This document shows positions 1-8,131 of a stretch of DNA of 24,269 nucleotides, in pieces. The DNA comes from Cryomorphaceae bacterium (GTDB lineage: Bacteria > Bacteroidota > Bacteroidia > Flavobacteriales > UBA7312). The position numbers were made by a program, and so were the translations under genes. How positions within the stretch are numbered: the stretch's first letter is position 1; each line of letters opens with the position of its first letter. Under the pieces are notes generated by a model, which worked only from the letters and a program-made list of their open reading frames with translations, was not told the DNA's origin and did not search any database. The stretch lies in assembly GCA_018608925.1 (NCBI GenBank), contig JABAYQ010000084.1, forward strand, positions 1 through 24,269. Direction: 5' to 3'.

Positions 1-1314
1 TTGTGGGCTATAGAGCAATTTTCTTTTCAGGATATTGAAGCAGATACCTTTTTATTAAATGAGTTTAATTATAATAAAAACGACATACCTACTTTTTCGG
101 ATAGCGTTTTACAGTCTCGCTTACAGTTTCTAAACGAAAACACTCCTTTTCAACTGACCTATAATAGACACGTTAAGAGTCAGATTGATATTTATTCTAA
201 AAGATACAGAAGGCACGTTGCGACTATGCTAGGAAAAGCCAACTATTATTTTCCTTTGTTTGAACAGGTTCTAGATCAATACGATTTACCTCTAGAATTT
301 AAGTACTTAGCAGTAGTTGAGTCTGCACTAAAGCCCCATGCAAGATCTCGGTCTGCTGCGACAGGACTATGGCAATTTATGTATACTACAGGTAAAATTT
401 ATGACCTTAATGTGACCTCATATACAGACGATAGATCTGACCCATTGAAGTCTACCATTGCAGCTTGTGAATACTTTACTTTTTTGTATAAAATGTTTAA
501 CGATTGGGAATTAGTTTTAGCAGCATACAATGGCGGACCAGGTTATGTTTCTAGAGCTATGGCAAAGTACGGTGTTGATAATTATTGGTCTTTGCGTCCT
601 TTTTTAAGAAGAGAAACTCAAAACTATGTGCCAAAGTTTATAGCTGTTAATTATATTATGAACTATTCTTCTGAGCATAATATTTATCCAATAGAATACC
701 CTTACACACAAGCTTTTACCGATACTGTTACAGTAAATCAGTCTATCTCTTTTGATTTTCTTCAAGAGATTTTAGACGTGGATATAAAAGTATTGAGAGA
801 GTTAAACCCTATCTATAAGCGTGACCTTATTTCTGTGTCTAAAAACACAAAAGCAATGCTTACTTTACCTATTGAAAAACTATCTTTATTTATAGCGAAT
901 CAGGATACAATTTATGCTCTAAGCTCTTCCTTCCAAAAAGAATATGTTTCTGTCGATGAGCCTTTGGTTCATAGAGTAAAACAAGGCGAATTTTTAGGTA
1001 AGATTGCTTCCAAGTATAATTCTTCTGTATCTCAATTAATGAAATGGAACAATCTAAAATCAACCAACCTTAAAATTGGTCAGAAATTGGTTGTTTACGT
1101 TGATCCGAGCTCTGCTCCAAAAAGCACAAAATCTGTTAATTCAGTATCGATTAAAGAGACTACTACATATACCATAAAAAAAGGCGACACATTATGGAAA
1201 ATATCCCAACAGTTTGAAGGAGTAAATAGTTCAGACTTAGAAAAATTAAATAATATTTCTGCTAAAGACCTAAAGCCTGGACTGATAATTAAACTTCCAA
1301 AAGTAAAGTCATGA
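1..1314 (+). CDS. mltD: MltD-type membrane-bound lytic murein transglycosylase with two LysM domains (5' partial)
   Basis: This enzyme should cleave the MurNAc-GlcNAc bond of peptidoglycan non-hydrolytically in the periplasm. The GH23/SLT fold is recognisable: the likely catalytic Glu is about residue 107 of the visible part (VVESALKPHARS), followed by AATGLWQFM and later AAYNGGPGYV, the hallmark motifs of the family. Two LysM peptidoglycan-binding domains follow, at about residues 325-368 and 392-434. The reading frame is open at the first base of the window. The first codon is TTG, but the protein starts without a complete signal peptide, so the true start and export signal probably lie just upstream and this is a 5'-truncated gene. 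Its stop overlaps the start of the next gene as ATGA, so the two are probably translationally coupled. Function is confident from the motifs; the exact Mlt subclass is inferred from the SLT plus C-terminal LysM layout. Confidence 0.9.
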   Translation: MWAIEQFSFQDIEADTFLLNEFNYNKNDIPTFSDSVLQSRLQFLNENTPFQLTYNRHVKSQIDIYSKRYRRHVATMLGKANYYFPLFEQVLDQYDLPLEFKYLAVVESALKPHARSRSAATGLWQFMYTTGKIYDLNVTSYTDDRSDPLKSTIAACEYFTFLYKMFNDWELVLAAYNGGPGYVSRAMAKYGVDNYWSLRPFLRRETQNYVPKFIAVNYIMNYSSEHNIYPIEYPYTQAFTDTVTVNQSISFDFLQEILDVDIKVLRELNPIYKRDLISVSKNTKAMLTLPIEKLSLFIANQDTIYALSSSFQKEYVSVDEPLVHRVKQGEFLGKIASKYNSSVSQLMKWNNLKSTNLKIGQKLVVYVDPSSAPKSTKSVNSVSIKETTTYTIKKGDTLWKISQQFEGVNSSDLEKLNNISAKDLKPGLIIKLPKVKS

Positions 1315-2270
1315 AAAATGCAATCCTCTTTTTTGTTTGTTTAACTTTTTTCTCTTGCTCTTTTGATAATTCTAACCCTTCTGTTTTGCCTTCTTATACA
1401 GGGGCTGTTAACGAAGTCGTACTTGTTATTGATGAGAGCCTTTGGAGTAGTGAAGCTGGTATTATATTAAAAGACGTTTTTCAGGCACCTATTGAAGGCA
1501 TTTCGTGGAATGAAGCTTCTTTAGATGTTGTTCAGATTCCTAGTCAGGCTATGAGTCGTCTTTTTGAAACCCATCGTAATCTTATTCTTGTCGAAAAAGG
1601 GACTTCTTCTAAGTTCGTTTCGGGATCAAACTTGTATTCTGAAGGCCAGTATTTTGCTAAAATCACTTATAAAACACAATCGGACTTGCTAGGCATTTTA
1701 AAAGAATACTCTCCTGTTGTTTTGCACCAAATTCAACAAAAAGAGAAAGCAAGAATTCTCAGTAAAATGTATTTCAGCTCTAGTTTTCAGTCTTTATTTG
1801 ATAAATACGGCTATCAATTAAGTTTGCCGAAAGACTATAAATTAGTTTCTGATACCACTAGTTTTAGTTGGCTTGAATATAGTCCTAAAGACAAAGAGTT
1901 GATTTCGGGCATATTTTTATATCAACTGCCAATAAAACATTGGCCAAATGCTACTTCTCTCTTAGAGGCCAGAGACAGTGTGTTGGAGCAAAATGTAAAA
2001 GGGGAGCTAGAAGGTTCTTTCATGGCTCTAGAACCCTTATATTCGGCCCAAAAGAGCTATCAAGATGATGGACTAAGCGTAAGAAGTTTGTGGAAAATGG
2101 AAAATGCTTTTATGGGTGGCCCTTCCATTACAAATTTTGTGTTAGATAGCGTAAAGAATGTTGTTTTTGTTACGGACGCTTTTCTATTTAATCCTGGTAA
2201 GAACAAAAGAAATGATCTTCAAATTTTACAAATTATTCTTGAGAGCTCTAAAAAGAAGCATTCAAACTAA
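1311..2270 (+). CDS. DUF4837 family lipoprotein
   Basis: A 319-residue protein whose N-terminus is a lipoprotein signal: a hydrophobic stretch followed by the lipobox-like TFFSCS, with the acylated Cys at about residue 16. The next part (NEVVLVIDESLWSSEAGIILKDVF) and the overall length match what I recall of DUF4837, a Bacteroidota-specific family of unknown function. The start ATG overlaps the stop of the lytic transglycosylase gene (ATGA), so it is probably co-expressed with peptidoglycan remodelling and may act in the same process at the outer or inner membrane; that role is inference from position only. No catalytic motif is evident. The last 23 bases overlap the 3' end of the convergent TonB-receptor gene, with no room for a separate terminator. 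Family assignment is by sequence memory and would need a profile search to confirm. Confidence 0.8.
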   Translation: MKNAILFFVCLTFFSCSFDNSNPSVLPSYTGAVNEVVLVIDESLWSSEAGIILKDVFQAPIEGISWNEASLDVVQIPSQAMSRLFETHRNLILVEKGTSSKFVSGSNLYSEGQYFAKITYKTQSDLLGILKEYSPVVLHQIQQKEKARILSKMYFSSSFQSLFDKYGYQLSLPKDYKLVSDTTSFSWLEYSPKDKELISGIFLYQLPIKHWPNATSLLEARDSVLEQNVKGELEGSFMALEPLYSAQKSYQDDGLSVRSLWKMENAFMGGPSITNFVLDSVKNVVFVTDAFLFNPGKNKRNDLQILQIILESSKKKHSN

Positions 2271-4344
2271 TTATAATATTTCTTCCAGGGCTGCTTATTC
2301 CACTAGAATATGTTTTGTAATGAACATCTAATATGTTTTCAAATGCTACTTGTGCTGTTATTGTCGGGCTTATTGTAGCAATATAACTTAGGTTAAGTGT
2401 CCACCAAGCCGGATTACCGTCAATAGTAGCCTCATCAAGATTATCGCTTCCATTTATACTGTATTCATCTGCTCTTTTCCATCCGTTATATAAACTGTAG
2501 AAGGTAGCCGAATGATTTTTTTTTGTCCACTGCAATTCACTTTTAGCAAAAATCGGAGGTATATGATCTAGCGGACTGTCGTCTTCTTGTATTACTCCAA
2601 ATGTTTTATTCAAGGTATTTACCCAAGTCCATTGCTTAGAAATCTTTATGTTCATTTTACTGTAAAAACCATATACTCGCGCTTCTTGTGCATTTCTATT
2701 AGCAACAATAGGAAGGTACTCTCCATCGTAGACGATACTATCTTGGCCATTTAAAACAAATGATTGTTTGATTATTGCATCTTTAAGAATAGTGTAATAT
2801 GCGCTTAGGTTCCAGCTCCAATTCTTATTGATTTTGGCGCTTAAATTCACTTCTCCATTATAGCTGTACTCTGGTTTTAACTCATCATTAGGAACGGTAA
2901 CTAAGCCTGATTTTTCGAATACCTTGGTAATGTCATCTACGTTAGGACTTCTAAATCCTGAACTTAGAGAAGCTCCTAAGTTTATTGTTTTATTTAATGC
3001 AGTTTGCCATCCCAAGCTTGCTGTTATAGCTTCATTTGTCACATCTATTTCGCTAAAAGGAAGAGAGTATGTTACTGTGTCGCTAAAGCTTGCCTGTACA
3101 CCACTGTAGTTATACCTTAGTCCAGCACTTAGATAATTAGAACCTACTCCGTAGGGAATCTTATACTGTCCGTATACAGAAAATAACTGCATCGCACTTC
3201 CTCCATCGGCATACCTTGTTGGGGTACCCTGATTAGCTGTTGATTCTACTAAATTGTTTTGAAAATCTAGTCCGTAGTTTAACGAATGGTATCCTAGTTT
3301 TTTTATAAAGTCGGTTGTGTTTCCAAATACTAATACGTTTTCGAATCTTTCGCTTAGGTCTGCACCGAATTTTTTTGAATGACGGCTTTCTTCAAAAGCT
3401 TGAAAAGAGGCAACATTATTAAACTCATCGAATAATTTATGTTTTTGATTATACTGAGAACTAACCGATGATAAGAACCTTTTTTGCGGACCATAATACC
3501 ATTGTTCAAACTTTGGCAAACCAGCCGATTGATCGTTTAGTTTATCAAACCTGTCTAAGTTGGTTGTGCTAGAATACTGAAAGTTAAAAAGATGGCTCCA
3601 GTTTTTTGTGCCGTCGTATCGAAATTTTTGAATCAAATCAACTTGATTATAAGCCGTTTTAAGCTGCACATCTCCTTCAGTAATATGGGCTTCTCTACCC
3701 CAGTTTTCATAACCGTGGAATCGGTTTGCGCCCATTTTTACGTTACCATATTTATTAATAGTAAAGGCACTCAAATAGCTCCATTTTTTTTTGCTCCAGC
3801 TATGGTCGAAATGTAGGCTTACTCCTTGGTTTACACTGCTGTATTTCTGACTGAAATTGCTTTTACTTTTTTGATTAAAGCTAGGCGACTTACTATGAAT
3901 GTGAATTACCCCGCCAAGAGCATCACTTCCATATTTTACCGAAGCTGGGCCGAAAATAACGTCTAATTTAGACAGCATATTAGGACTTGTACTTATGCTG
4001 TTTTGTAAATGTCCAGATCGGAAAATAGCATTGTTCATTCTTACCCCGTCTATTACCAAAAGCACTCTATTAGCCTCAAACCCTCTTACTATTGGACTTC
4101 CTCCTCCCGATTGACTTTGCTGGATTACTACTTCGCCAGACTTCTGTAGAATGTCAGCGGTAGTGCTTGGTAGTAGTTGGCTGATTTTCTTCTGATCTAG
4201 CTCTATAATTTGTTGGGGATTGTAAAGGCGCTCCTCTTCTTTCTTTTCGTCTAGAAAGATTACTTCTGGCAACATATTAGGCACCTGTATCGTGTCTTGG
4301 GCGAATAGATAAAAAGGAAAAAGAAGGAATAAAAGTTGTCTCAT
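2248..4344 (-). CDS. TonB-dependent outer-membrane receptor, hemin/hemoglobin-receptor-like
   Basis: A 698-residue TonB-dependent transporter for active uptake of a ligand across the outer membrane. A short signal peptide (residues 1 to about 15, ending LFAQ) leads to a plug domain at about residues 45-155 with the typical SPIVRGFEANRVLLVIDG, RMNNAIFRSG and VIFGPASVKYGSDALGG motifs. The rest is a 22-strand-type beta barrel ending in Phe, as expected for BAM-inserted proteins. A FRAP-box-like GFRSPNVDD and a nearby NDELKPE resemble heme/hemoglobin receptors, so heme or a siderophore is the likely ligand; the substrate is inference. There is no N-terminal carboxypeptidase-like domain of the SusC kind. 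It is the last gene of a three-gene minus-strand cluster, and its ATG overlaps the recO stop by one base (TAATG). The 3' end overlaps the convergent DUF4837 gene. Confidence 0.88.
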   Translation of the reverse strand: MRQLLFLLFPFYLFAQDTIQVPNMLPEVIFLDEKKEEERLYNPQQIIELDQKKISQLLPSTTADILQKSGEVVIQQSQSGGGSPIVRGFEANRVLLVIDGVRMNNAIFRSGHLQNSISTSPNMLSKLDVIFGPASVKYGSDALGGVIHIHSKSPSFNQKSKSNFSQKYSSVNQGVSLHFDHSWSKKKWSYLSAFTINKYGNVKMGANRFHGYENWGREAHITEGDVQLKTAYNQVDLIQKFRYDGTKNWSHLFNFQYSSTTNLDRFDKLNDQSAGLPKFEQWYYGPQKRFLSSVSSQYNQKHKLFDEFNNVASFQAFEESRHSKKFGADLSERFENVLVFGNTTDFIKKLGYHSLNYGLDFQNNLVESTANQGTPTRYADGGSAMQLFSVYGQYKIPYGVGSNYLSAGLRYNYSGVQASFSDTVTYSLPFSEIDVTNEAITASLGWQTALNKTINLGASLSSGFRSPNVDDITKVFEKSGLVTVPNDELKPEYSYNGEVNLSAKINKNWSWNLSAYYTILKDAIIKQSFVLNGQDSIVYDGEYLPIVANRNAQEARVYGFYSKMNIKISKQWTWVNTLNKTFGVIQEDDSPLDHIPPIFAKSELQWTKKNHSATFYSLYNGWKRADEYSINGSDNLDEATIDGNPAWWTLNLSYIATISPTITAQVAFENILDVHYKTYSSGISSPGRNIIISLNASF

Positions 4345-5030
4345 TAGTTAAATATAGTTTCTAGCACTGGGAGTGTTTTAAGATTAGAAAATCCTTCAAT
4401 GTGTAGTCGGTAATATTCTATTAATTTTTCTAAAAGAAATCGTTTGTTTTTTTTCAAAACGGAATTTCCATTTAATAACATTAACAATGGCTCTGTTTCC
4501 TCAAAATAATGTTTGTGGGTTGGTTTGCTCAATACAAAGGTTCCGTTAATCATATCAAAATAACCTTCTTTACCGTCCAATGTGTTTGGGTAAAACCCAA
4601 GAAATGAACTTAATTGCAGCAGAAAATGTAAATGAAATTGGGAATCTAGTTCCTGAGTATCTAATGCAATCAATGACTGCCAAATAAAATTAAATAATGG
4701 AATATTTTCCTCTTCTTCTCTCAAGCATTTTTGCAATACTTCTGCCATAAAAAAGGCAATGCTGCTTTTTTCTACCGCATAAGGTAACGATTGGTATTGG
4801 TAAAATGGTTTAGCTTCTTTAACTCTTTGTAAGGTGCTTTTTTCTTTATGATATACGGTTAAGTCCAACAAGCTTAGCGGTTGGTAATAAATGCTCTTAC
4901 CTTTCTTTTTTCTAACGCCATTAATGATGTATGTCTGCAACCCAAAATTTTCGGTATATACCTTACAAATAATGCTTGTTTCAGCGTATTTGGTATTGCT
5001 TATGACTACTCCTTTAGTTTGGTGATACAT
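4344..5030 (-). CDS. recO: DNA repair protein RecO
   Basis: A 228-residue RecO, the recombination mediator that works with RecR (and RecF) to load RecA onto SSB-coated single-stranded DNA at gaps. The N-terminal OB fold is visible at about residues 1-80, with the typical opening TKGVVISNTKYAETSIICKVYTE recognisable in part as GVVISNTKYAETS, then the helical RecO C-terminal domain containing FFMAEVLQKCL. The four-Cys zinc finger seen in some RecO proteins is absent. The gene begins immediately after the TAG stop of the PorZ-like gene, and its stop overlaps the TonB receptor start by one base, so all three are probably one transcript. The start ATG gives the family's expected N-terminus, so no alternative start is needed. 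Confidence 0.93.
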   Translation of the reverse strand: MYHQTKGVVISNTKYAETSIICKVYTENFGLQTYIINGVRKKKGKSIYYQPLSLLDLTVYHKEKSTLQRVKEAKPFYQYQSLPYAVEKSSIAFFMAEVLQKCLREEEENIPLFNFIWQSLIALDTQELDSQFHLHFLLQLSSFLGFYPNTLDGKEGYFDMINGTFVLSKPTHKHYFEETEPLLMLLNGNSVLKKNKRFLLEKLIEYYRLHIEGFSNLKTLPVLETIFN

Positions 5031-7322
5031 CTAGTTAATGAATAGTATTTTGGCAACATTTGTCTCCGTTCCATTTTCATTTGAAGTAAATACCAAATAC
5101 ACACCAGTACTAACCCTAACTCCACTTCCGTTTGTTCCGTCCCATACGGCTTGGCCACCTAAAGCAGTAAATTCGCTTACTAGAAGGCCATTTATATCTG
5201 TTATTTTTACATTTGCATCTTGAACTAGTCCTTTTATTGCTATTGGCCCATTATAGTTTTCTCTTACTGGATTGGGGTATACCAATACATTATTATGTGT
5301 TTCTTGTCCTTCTATCGCTCCACTTTTGTAAGAAATAAGTCCTTTGCTTGTTCCAATAAATACTTCTCCACTTTCTTGATTAATAGCTAATGAGCTAATG
5401 TTGTTGGAAAATAAAGGACTATTGGTTTCTGTAAAGTGTTCTAATTGCTCAGAACCATCGCTGCTATATATAAATAATCCTGAGTTTTGTGTGCCAAACC
5501 ACTTTCTGTTGGCACCATCAATAGCTATTGCCGTTACTGCTTCGTTATTTAGTATTGGCTCAACATATCCATCCGACTCTACTAGTATTTGTTGCGCGTC
5601 TACTATGTCTTGCTCTAACACACTTTCTGGATTATAAAAAACTGCAATTCCTTTGTCTGTTCCTATCCATATTTGCCCATCTCGATCTTTGGCCAGCGAG
5701 AAGATTAAGTTGGAAGGAAGCCCTCCTTGTCCGGCTGCAGTTGTAAGATGAATATCTCTATCATCCCCACTTATTTCTGGGGTATTATTGTCGTTATATA
5801 CCAATAATCCACCACCCTTTGCAATATAAAACCACTTCTGGTTATAGTCGTCAATAGCCAAATCTCCTAAATGGTCTGCTTGAGTATTATAACTCTGAAT
5901 TTTATAAGATTGCCACTCCTTTTCTTTATTCATTCTTGCCAAACCTTTTTCTACTAACGAATTTGTAGCCCACATGTCTCCGTTATTGTCAAAAGCTAAT
6001 CCTTTGACTCTCATTCTTCCATAAGAACTTGACGAAGGTTCTGGGCTTAAGGTTTGTAGCTGCCCGTTTGAGGTAAAAAAATCATGACTTTGTTCATATT
6101 CATAACCATTTTCTCCGTATTGTAGTTGAATAATTCCGTCATTCCAACTAGCGAGATATAATTTTTGATCTGGACCCTCAAGTATAGTCGTAACATCTGC
6201 AATGTTGCGACCTCCTAACTCATCATATCTTAAGCTACTCCAGCTATAGTTGTCGAACCAATAAAAGCCCTTAAATGTGCTGCTATTTCCCCATATAATA
6301 GTTATTCCACCTGGAGACACAAATAATTTCTCGTTAGATGAGCTAAGTGAAAAAACAAAATTTGATTTTGGTCCTTCAGGTTTATATTGTCGGTATTTAT
6401 TCTGTTGTTCTAATAAAACGAGGGCCTTATTTCCTTCTGCAAACCAATAATTATCTCCGTCTTTTATTAAATCATTTCCTTTATAAATAAATGAAGACTC
6501 ACTTATTAAGTCTAAGTTGTCGAATTGATTTAACCTATGTATTTTACTTCTAGATAAAACATATATCTGGTTATCTATCTGCTTAATTGTTCTTAAATAC
6601 TCTTGTTCGATTACAAATTGTGCAACACCATTGGTGAAACGAAATATACTGTCTGTTTCTTCAATGAAGAAAAAGTCGTCATCTTTCAACTCTATATTAA
6701 TAACTTTACTAGTAACGTTGCTAGAAGACCATTTTCGGTAGTCACTTAAATTACTTTCAATTCGACCTTTATAAATCCCAGAGTCTGTTGCAGCAAATAT
6801 GCTGTCATTATAAAATGCTAGATCGTTTACTGCTAGTGTTTGATTATTGTTTAAAAAATAGGTGCTTTTTATTTCTTTCTTTTCCGTGTCTAAACGTACG
6901 ATACCAAACGAGCAAGATAAGTAGGCATCGTTTTCAAAAAAGGTAATATTATTAATTGATTTTATTCCTAAGATACTCGCTCTTTTTATGTCGGAAACAT
7001 TTTCTATTTGATCGTCTCTTATTATGTCAATATTGGCATTTTCATAAGCAACAATTATCAAATCCTGTTCAGGGTCTTTTTTCATTGTACTTATGTCTAC
7101 GTCTGACAGTCCGTTTGCTTTTGACAAGCGATTTATGCTTAGGTTGTTGGTTTCATAATAAAAGATGCTGTTTTCTGTAGCTAGGTAAATCTTTCCATCC
7201 ATTTTTGCCACGAATTGACCGCTTTCATATGGCAGATAATCCTTCCATTGTCCAATTTCTACGGCTTGACTAAAAGCGTTAACTGAAATTATACTTACTA
7301 AAAATAAAACAAGATTATTCAT
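5031..7322 (-). CDS. porZ: PorZ-like two-component-regulator-type beta-propeller protein with T9SS type A sorting domain
   Basis: From the chosen start this is 763 residues. The open frame extends back to position 7412, but the extension runs into the tRNA-Arg gene. The internal ATG at 7322 gives a clean signal peptide (MNNLVLFLVSIISVNAFSQ), so I use it. The body is beta-propeller: many repeats of the form GDLWIGT-like blades (e.g. DGQIWIGTDKGIAVF, GANRKWFGTQNSGLFIY, GEVFIGTSKGLISY), preceded by the PorZ-like opening IGQWKDYLPYESGQFVA. The last ~75 residues are a type A T9SS C-terminal sorting domain, with VYPNPV, then KITDINGLLV and GVYLVF, ending KILFIN. In Porphyromonas, PorZ belongs to the surface attachment complex (PorU/V/Q/Z) that processes T9SS cargo. 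The same role here is inferred. First gene of the porZ-recO-receptor cluster. Confidence 0.82.
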   Translation of the reverse strand: MNNLVLFLVSIISVNAFSQAVEIGQWKDYLPYESGQFVAKMDGKIYLATENSIFYYETNNLSINRLSKANGLSDVDISTMKKDPEQDLIIVAYENANIDIIRDDQIENVSDIKRASILGIKSINNITFFENDAYLSCSFGIVRLDTEKKEIKSTYFLNNNQTLAVNDLAFYNDSIFAATDSGIYKGRIESNLSDYRKWSSSNVTSKVINIELKDDDFFFIEETDSIFRFTNGVAQFVIEQEYLRTIKQIDNQIYVLSRSKIHRLNQFDNLDLISESSFIYKGNDLIKDGDNYWFAEGNKALVLLEQQNKYRQYKPEGPKSNFVFSLSSSNEKLFVSPGGITIIWGNSSTFKGFYWFDNYSWSSLRYDELGGRNIADVTTILEGPDQKLYLASWNDGIIQLQYGENGYEYEQSHDFFTSNGQLQTLSPEPSSSSYGRMRVKGLAFDNNGDMWATNSLVEKGLARMNKEKEWQSYKIQSYNTQADHLGDLAIDDYNQKWFYIAKGGGLLVYNDNNTPEISGDDRDIHLTTAAGQGGLPSNLIFSLAKDRDGQIWIGTDKGIAVFYNPESVLEQDIVDAQQILVESDGYVEPILNNEAVTAIAIDGANRKWFGTQNSGLFIYSSDGSEQLEHFTETNSPLFSNNISSLAINQESGEVFIGTSKGLISYKSGAIEGQETHNNVLVYPNPVRENYNGPIAIKGLVQDANVKITDINGLLVSEFTALGGQAVWDGTNGSGVRVSTGVYLVFTSNENGTETNVAKILFIN

Positions 7323-7382
7323 ACCGCAAAATACTAACAAAAAGTATAACATAAATCGTTTAGTTTTATTGTTTAAGACTCT

Positions 7383-7390
7383 TATCTTTG
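7383..7390 (+). promoter_or_regulatory. Bacteroidota -7 promoter element for tRNA-Arg
   Basis: TATCTTTG matches the Bacteroidota sigma-A -7 consensus TAnnTTTG exactly and ends 7 bases before the tRNA 5' end, so transcription would begin at or very near the mature tRNA end. The -33 element is weak: the nearest candidate about 20 bases upstream is TTA rather than TTG. msrA and the glycosylase gene downstream may be read from the same start, because no good separate promoter was seen in 7472-7543. Confidence 0.6.
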
Positions 7391-7397
7391 TACCAAT

Positions 7398-7471
7398 GGC
7401 TCCGTAGTTCAACTGGATAGAATGTTAGATTTCGGCTCTGATGGTTGGGGGTTCGAGTCCCTCCGGGGTCA
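7398..7471 (+). tRNA. tRNA-Arg (anticodon UCG)
   Basis: A 74-nt cloverleaf folds by hand: acceptor 7398-7404 with 7464-7470, D stem 7407-7410 with 7420-7423, anticodon stem 7425-7429 with 7437-7441, and T stem 7447-7451 with 7459-7463 around a TTCGAGT loop. The anticodon loop 7430-7436 places U33 at 7431 and anticodon TCG at 7432-7434, reading CGA (Arg) and CGG by wobble. The discriminator is A at 7471 and CCA is not encoded. It sits divergently next to the PorZ-like gene and explains the apparent N-terminal extension of that reading frame. Confidence 0.93.
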
Positions 7472-7543
7472 CTTTGTTGATTTATACTATTATCAAGTGT
7501 ATTTCGTTTGTTATTGTGAAACTAATCTTTTTATAAAAACCTC

Positions 7544-8131
7544 ATGAAATACATTGCTTTTTTTTTAATACTATCTAATATGTCCTTAGCACAAAATAAT
7601 TCTAATCAGTTTAATTCTATCGTTTTAGGAGGAGGTTGCTTTTGGTGTATTGAAGCAGCTTTTGAAGACGCTATAGGTGTTCAGTCTGTGGTAAGCGGTT
7701 TTTCTGGTGGCGACGTAAAAAACCCTGCTTATCGTGAGGTTACTACAGGCCGCACTAATCATGCAGAGGTTTGTGAGATTACTTATGATCCTACTATTAT
7801 TTCTTTAGACAATCTTCTTGAAATTTTCTTTTTAGTACATGACCCTACCACTCTAAATCGTCAGGGTTATGATGTCGGCTCTCATTATAGATCTATTATT
7901 CTTTTTAATACTGCCGAGGAGGAAAAGCAAATATTGTCTTTGTTAGAGATGTACAATAAGGAGTACTTTGATAATTCTATTGTGACTGAGGTTAAAGCTT
8001 TTGAGGCTTTTTATGTAGCAGAAGATTACCACCAGGAGTACTTTAAGCTTAACCAAAACCAACCCTATTGCCAGGCCGTAATTGCTCCTAAGCTTCAAAA
8101 GGCAAGAGAAAAACTAAGTAAATTTTATTAA
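7544..8131 (+). CDS. msrA: Peptide methionine-(S)-S-oxide reductase MsrA, exported form
   Basis: A 195-residue MsrA, which reduces the S epimer of methionine sulfoxide in proteins or as free amino acid, normally regenerated by thioredoxin-like reductants. The active-site motif GGGCFWC lies at residues 29-35 with catalytic Cys32. Family signatures follow: GVQSVVSGFSGG, THAEV-like TNHAEVCEITYDP, HDPTTLNRQGYDVGSHYRS, and a C-terminal YHQEYFKLNQNQPYCQ that probably contains the resolving Cys. The first ~17 residues (MKYIAFFLILSNMSLAQ) look like a signal peptide, so the enzyme probably works in the periplasm rather than the cytoplasm. Its TAA stop is followed directly by the ATG of a DNA glycosylase gene, suggesting one oxidative-damage-repair transcript. 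The start is the only ATG that includes the signal peptide. Confidence 0.95.
   Translation: MKYIAFFLILSNMSLAQNNSNQFNSIVLGGGCFWCIEAAFEDAIGVQSVVSGFSGGDVKNPAYREVTTGRTNHAEVCEITYDPTIISLDNLLEIFFLVHDPTTLNRQGYDVGSHYRSIILFNTAEEEKQILSLLEMYNKEYFDNSIVTEVKAFEAFYVAEDYHQEYFKLNQNQPYCQAVIAPKLQKAREKLSKFY

Noticed and set aside
7323..7412. 30-residue N-terminal extension of the PorZ-like protein
   Set aside because: It runs into the tRNA-Arg gene and puts a non-signal stretch ahead of a standard signal peptide beginning at 7322.
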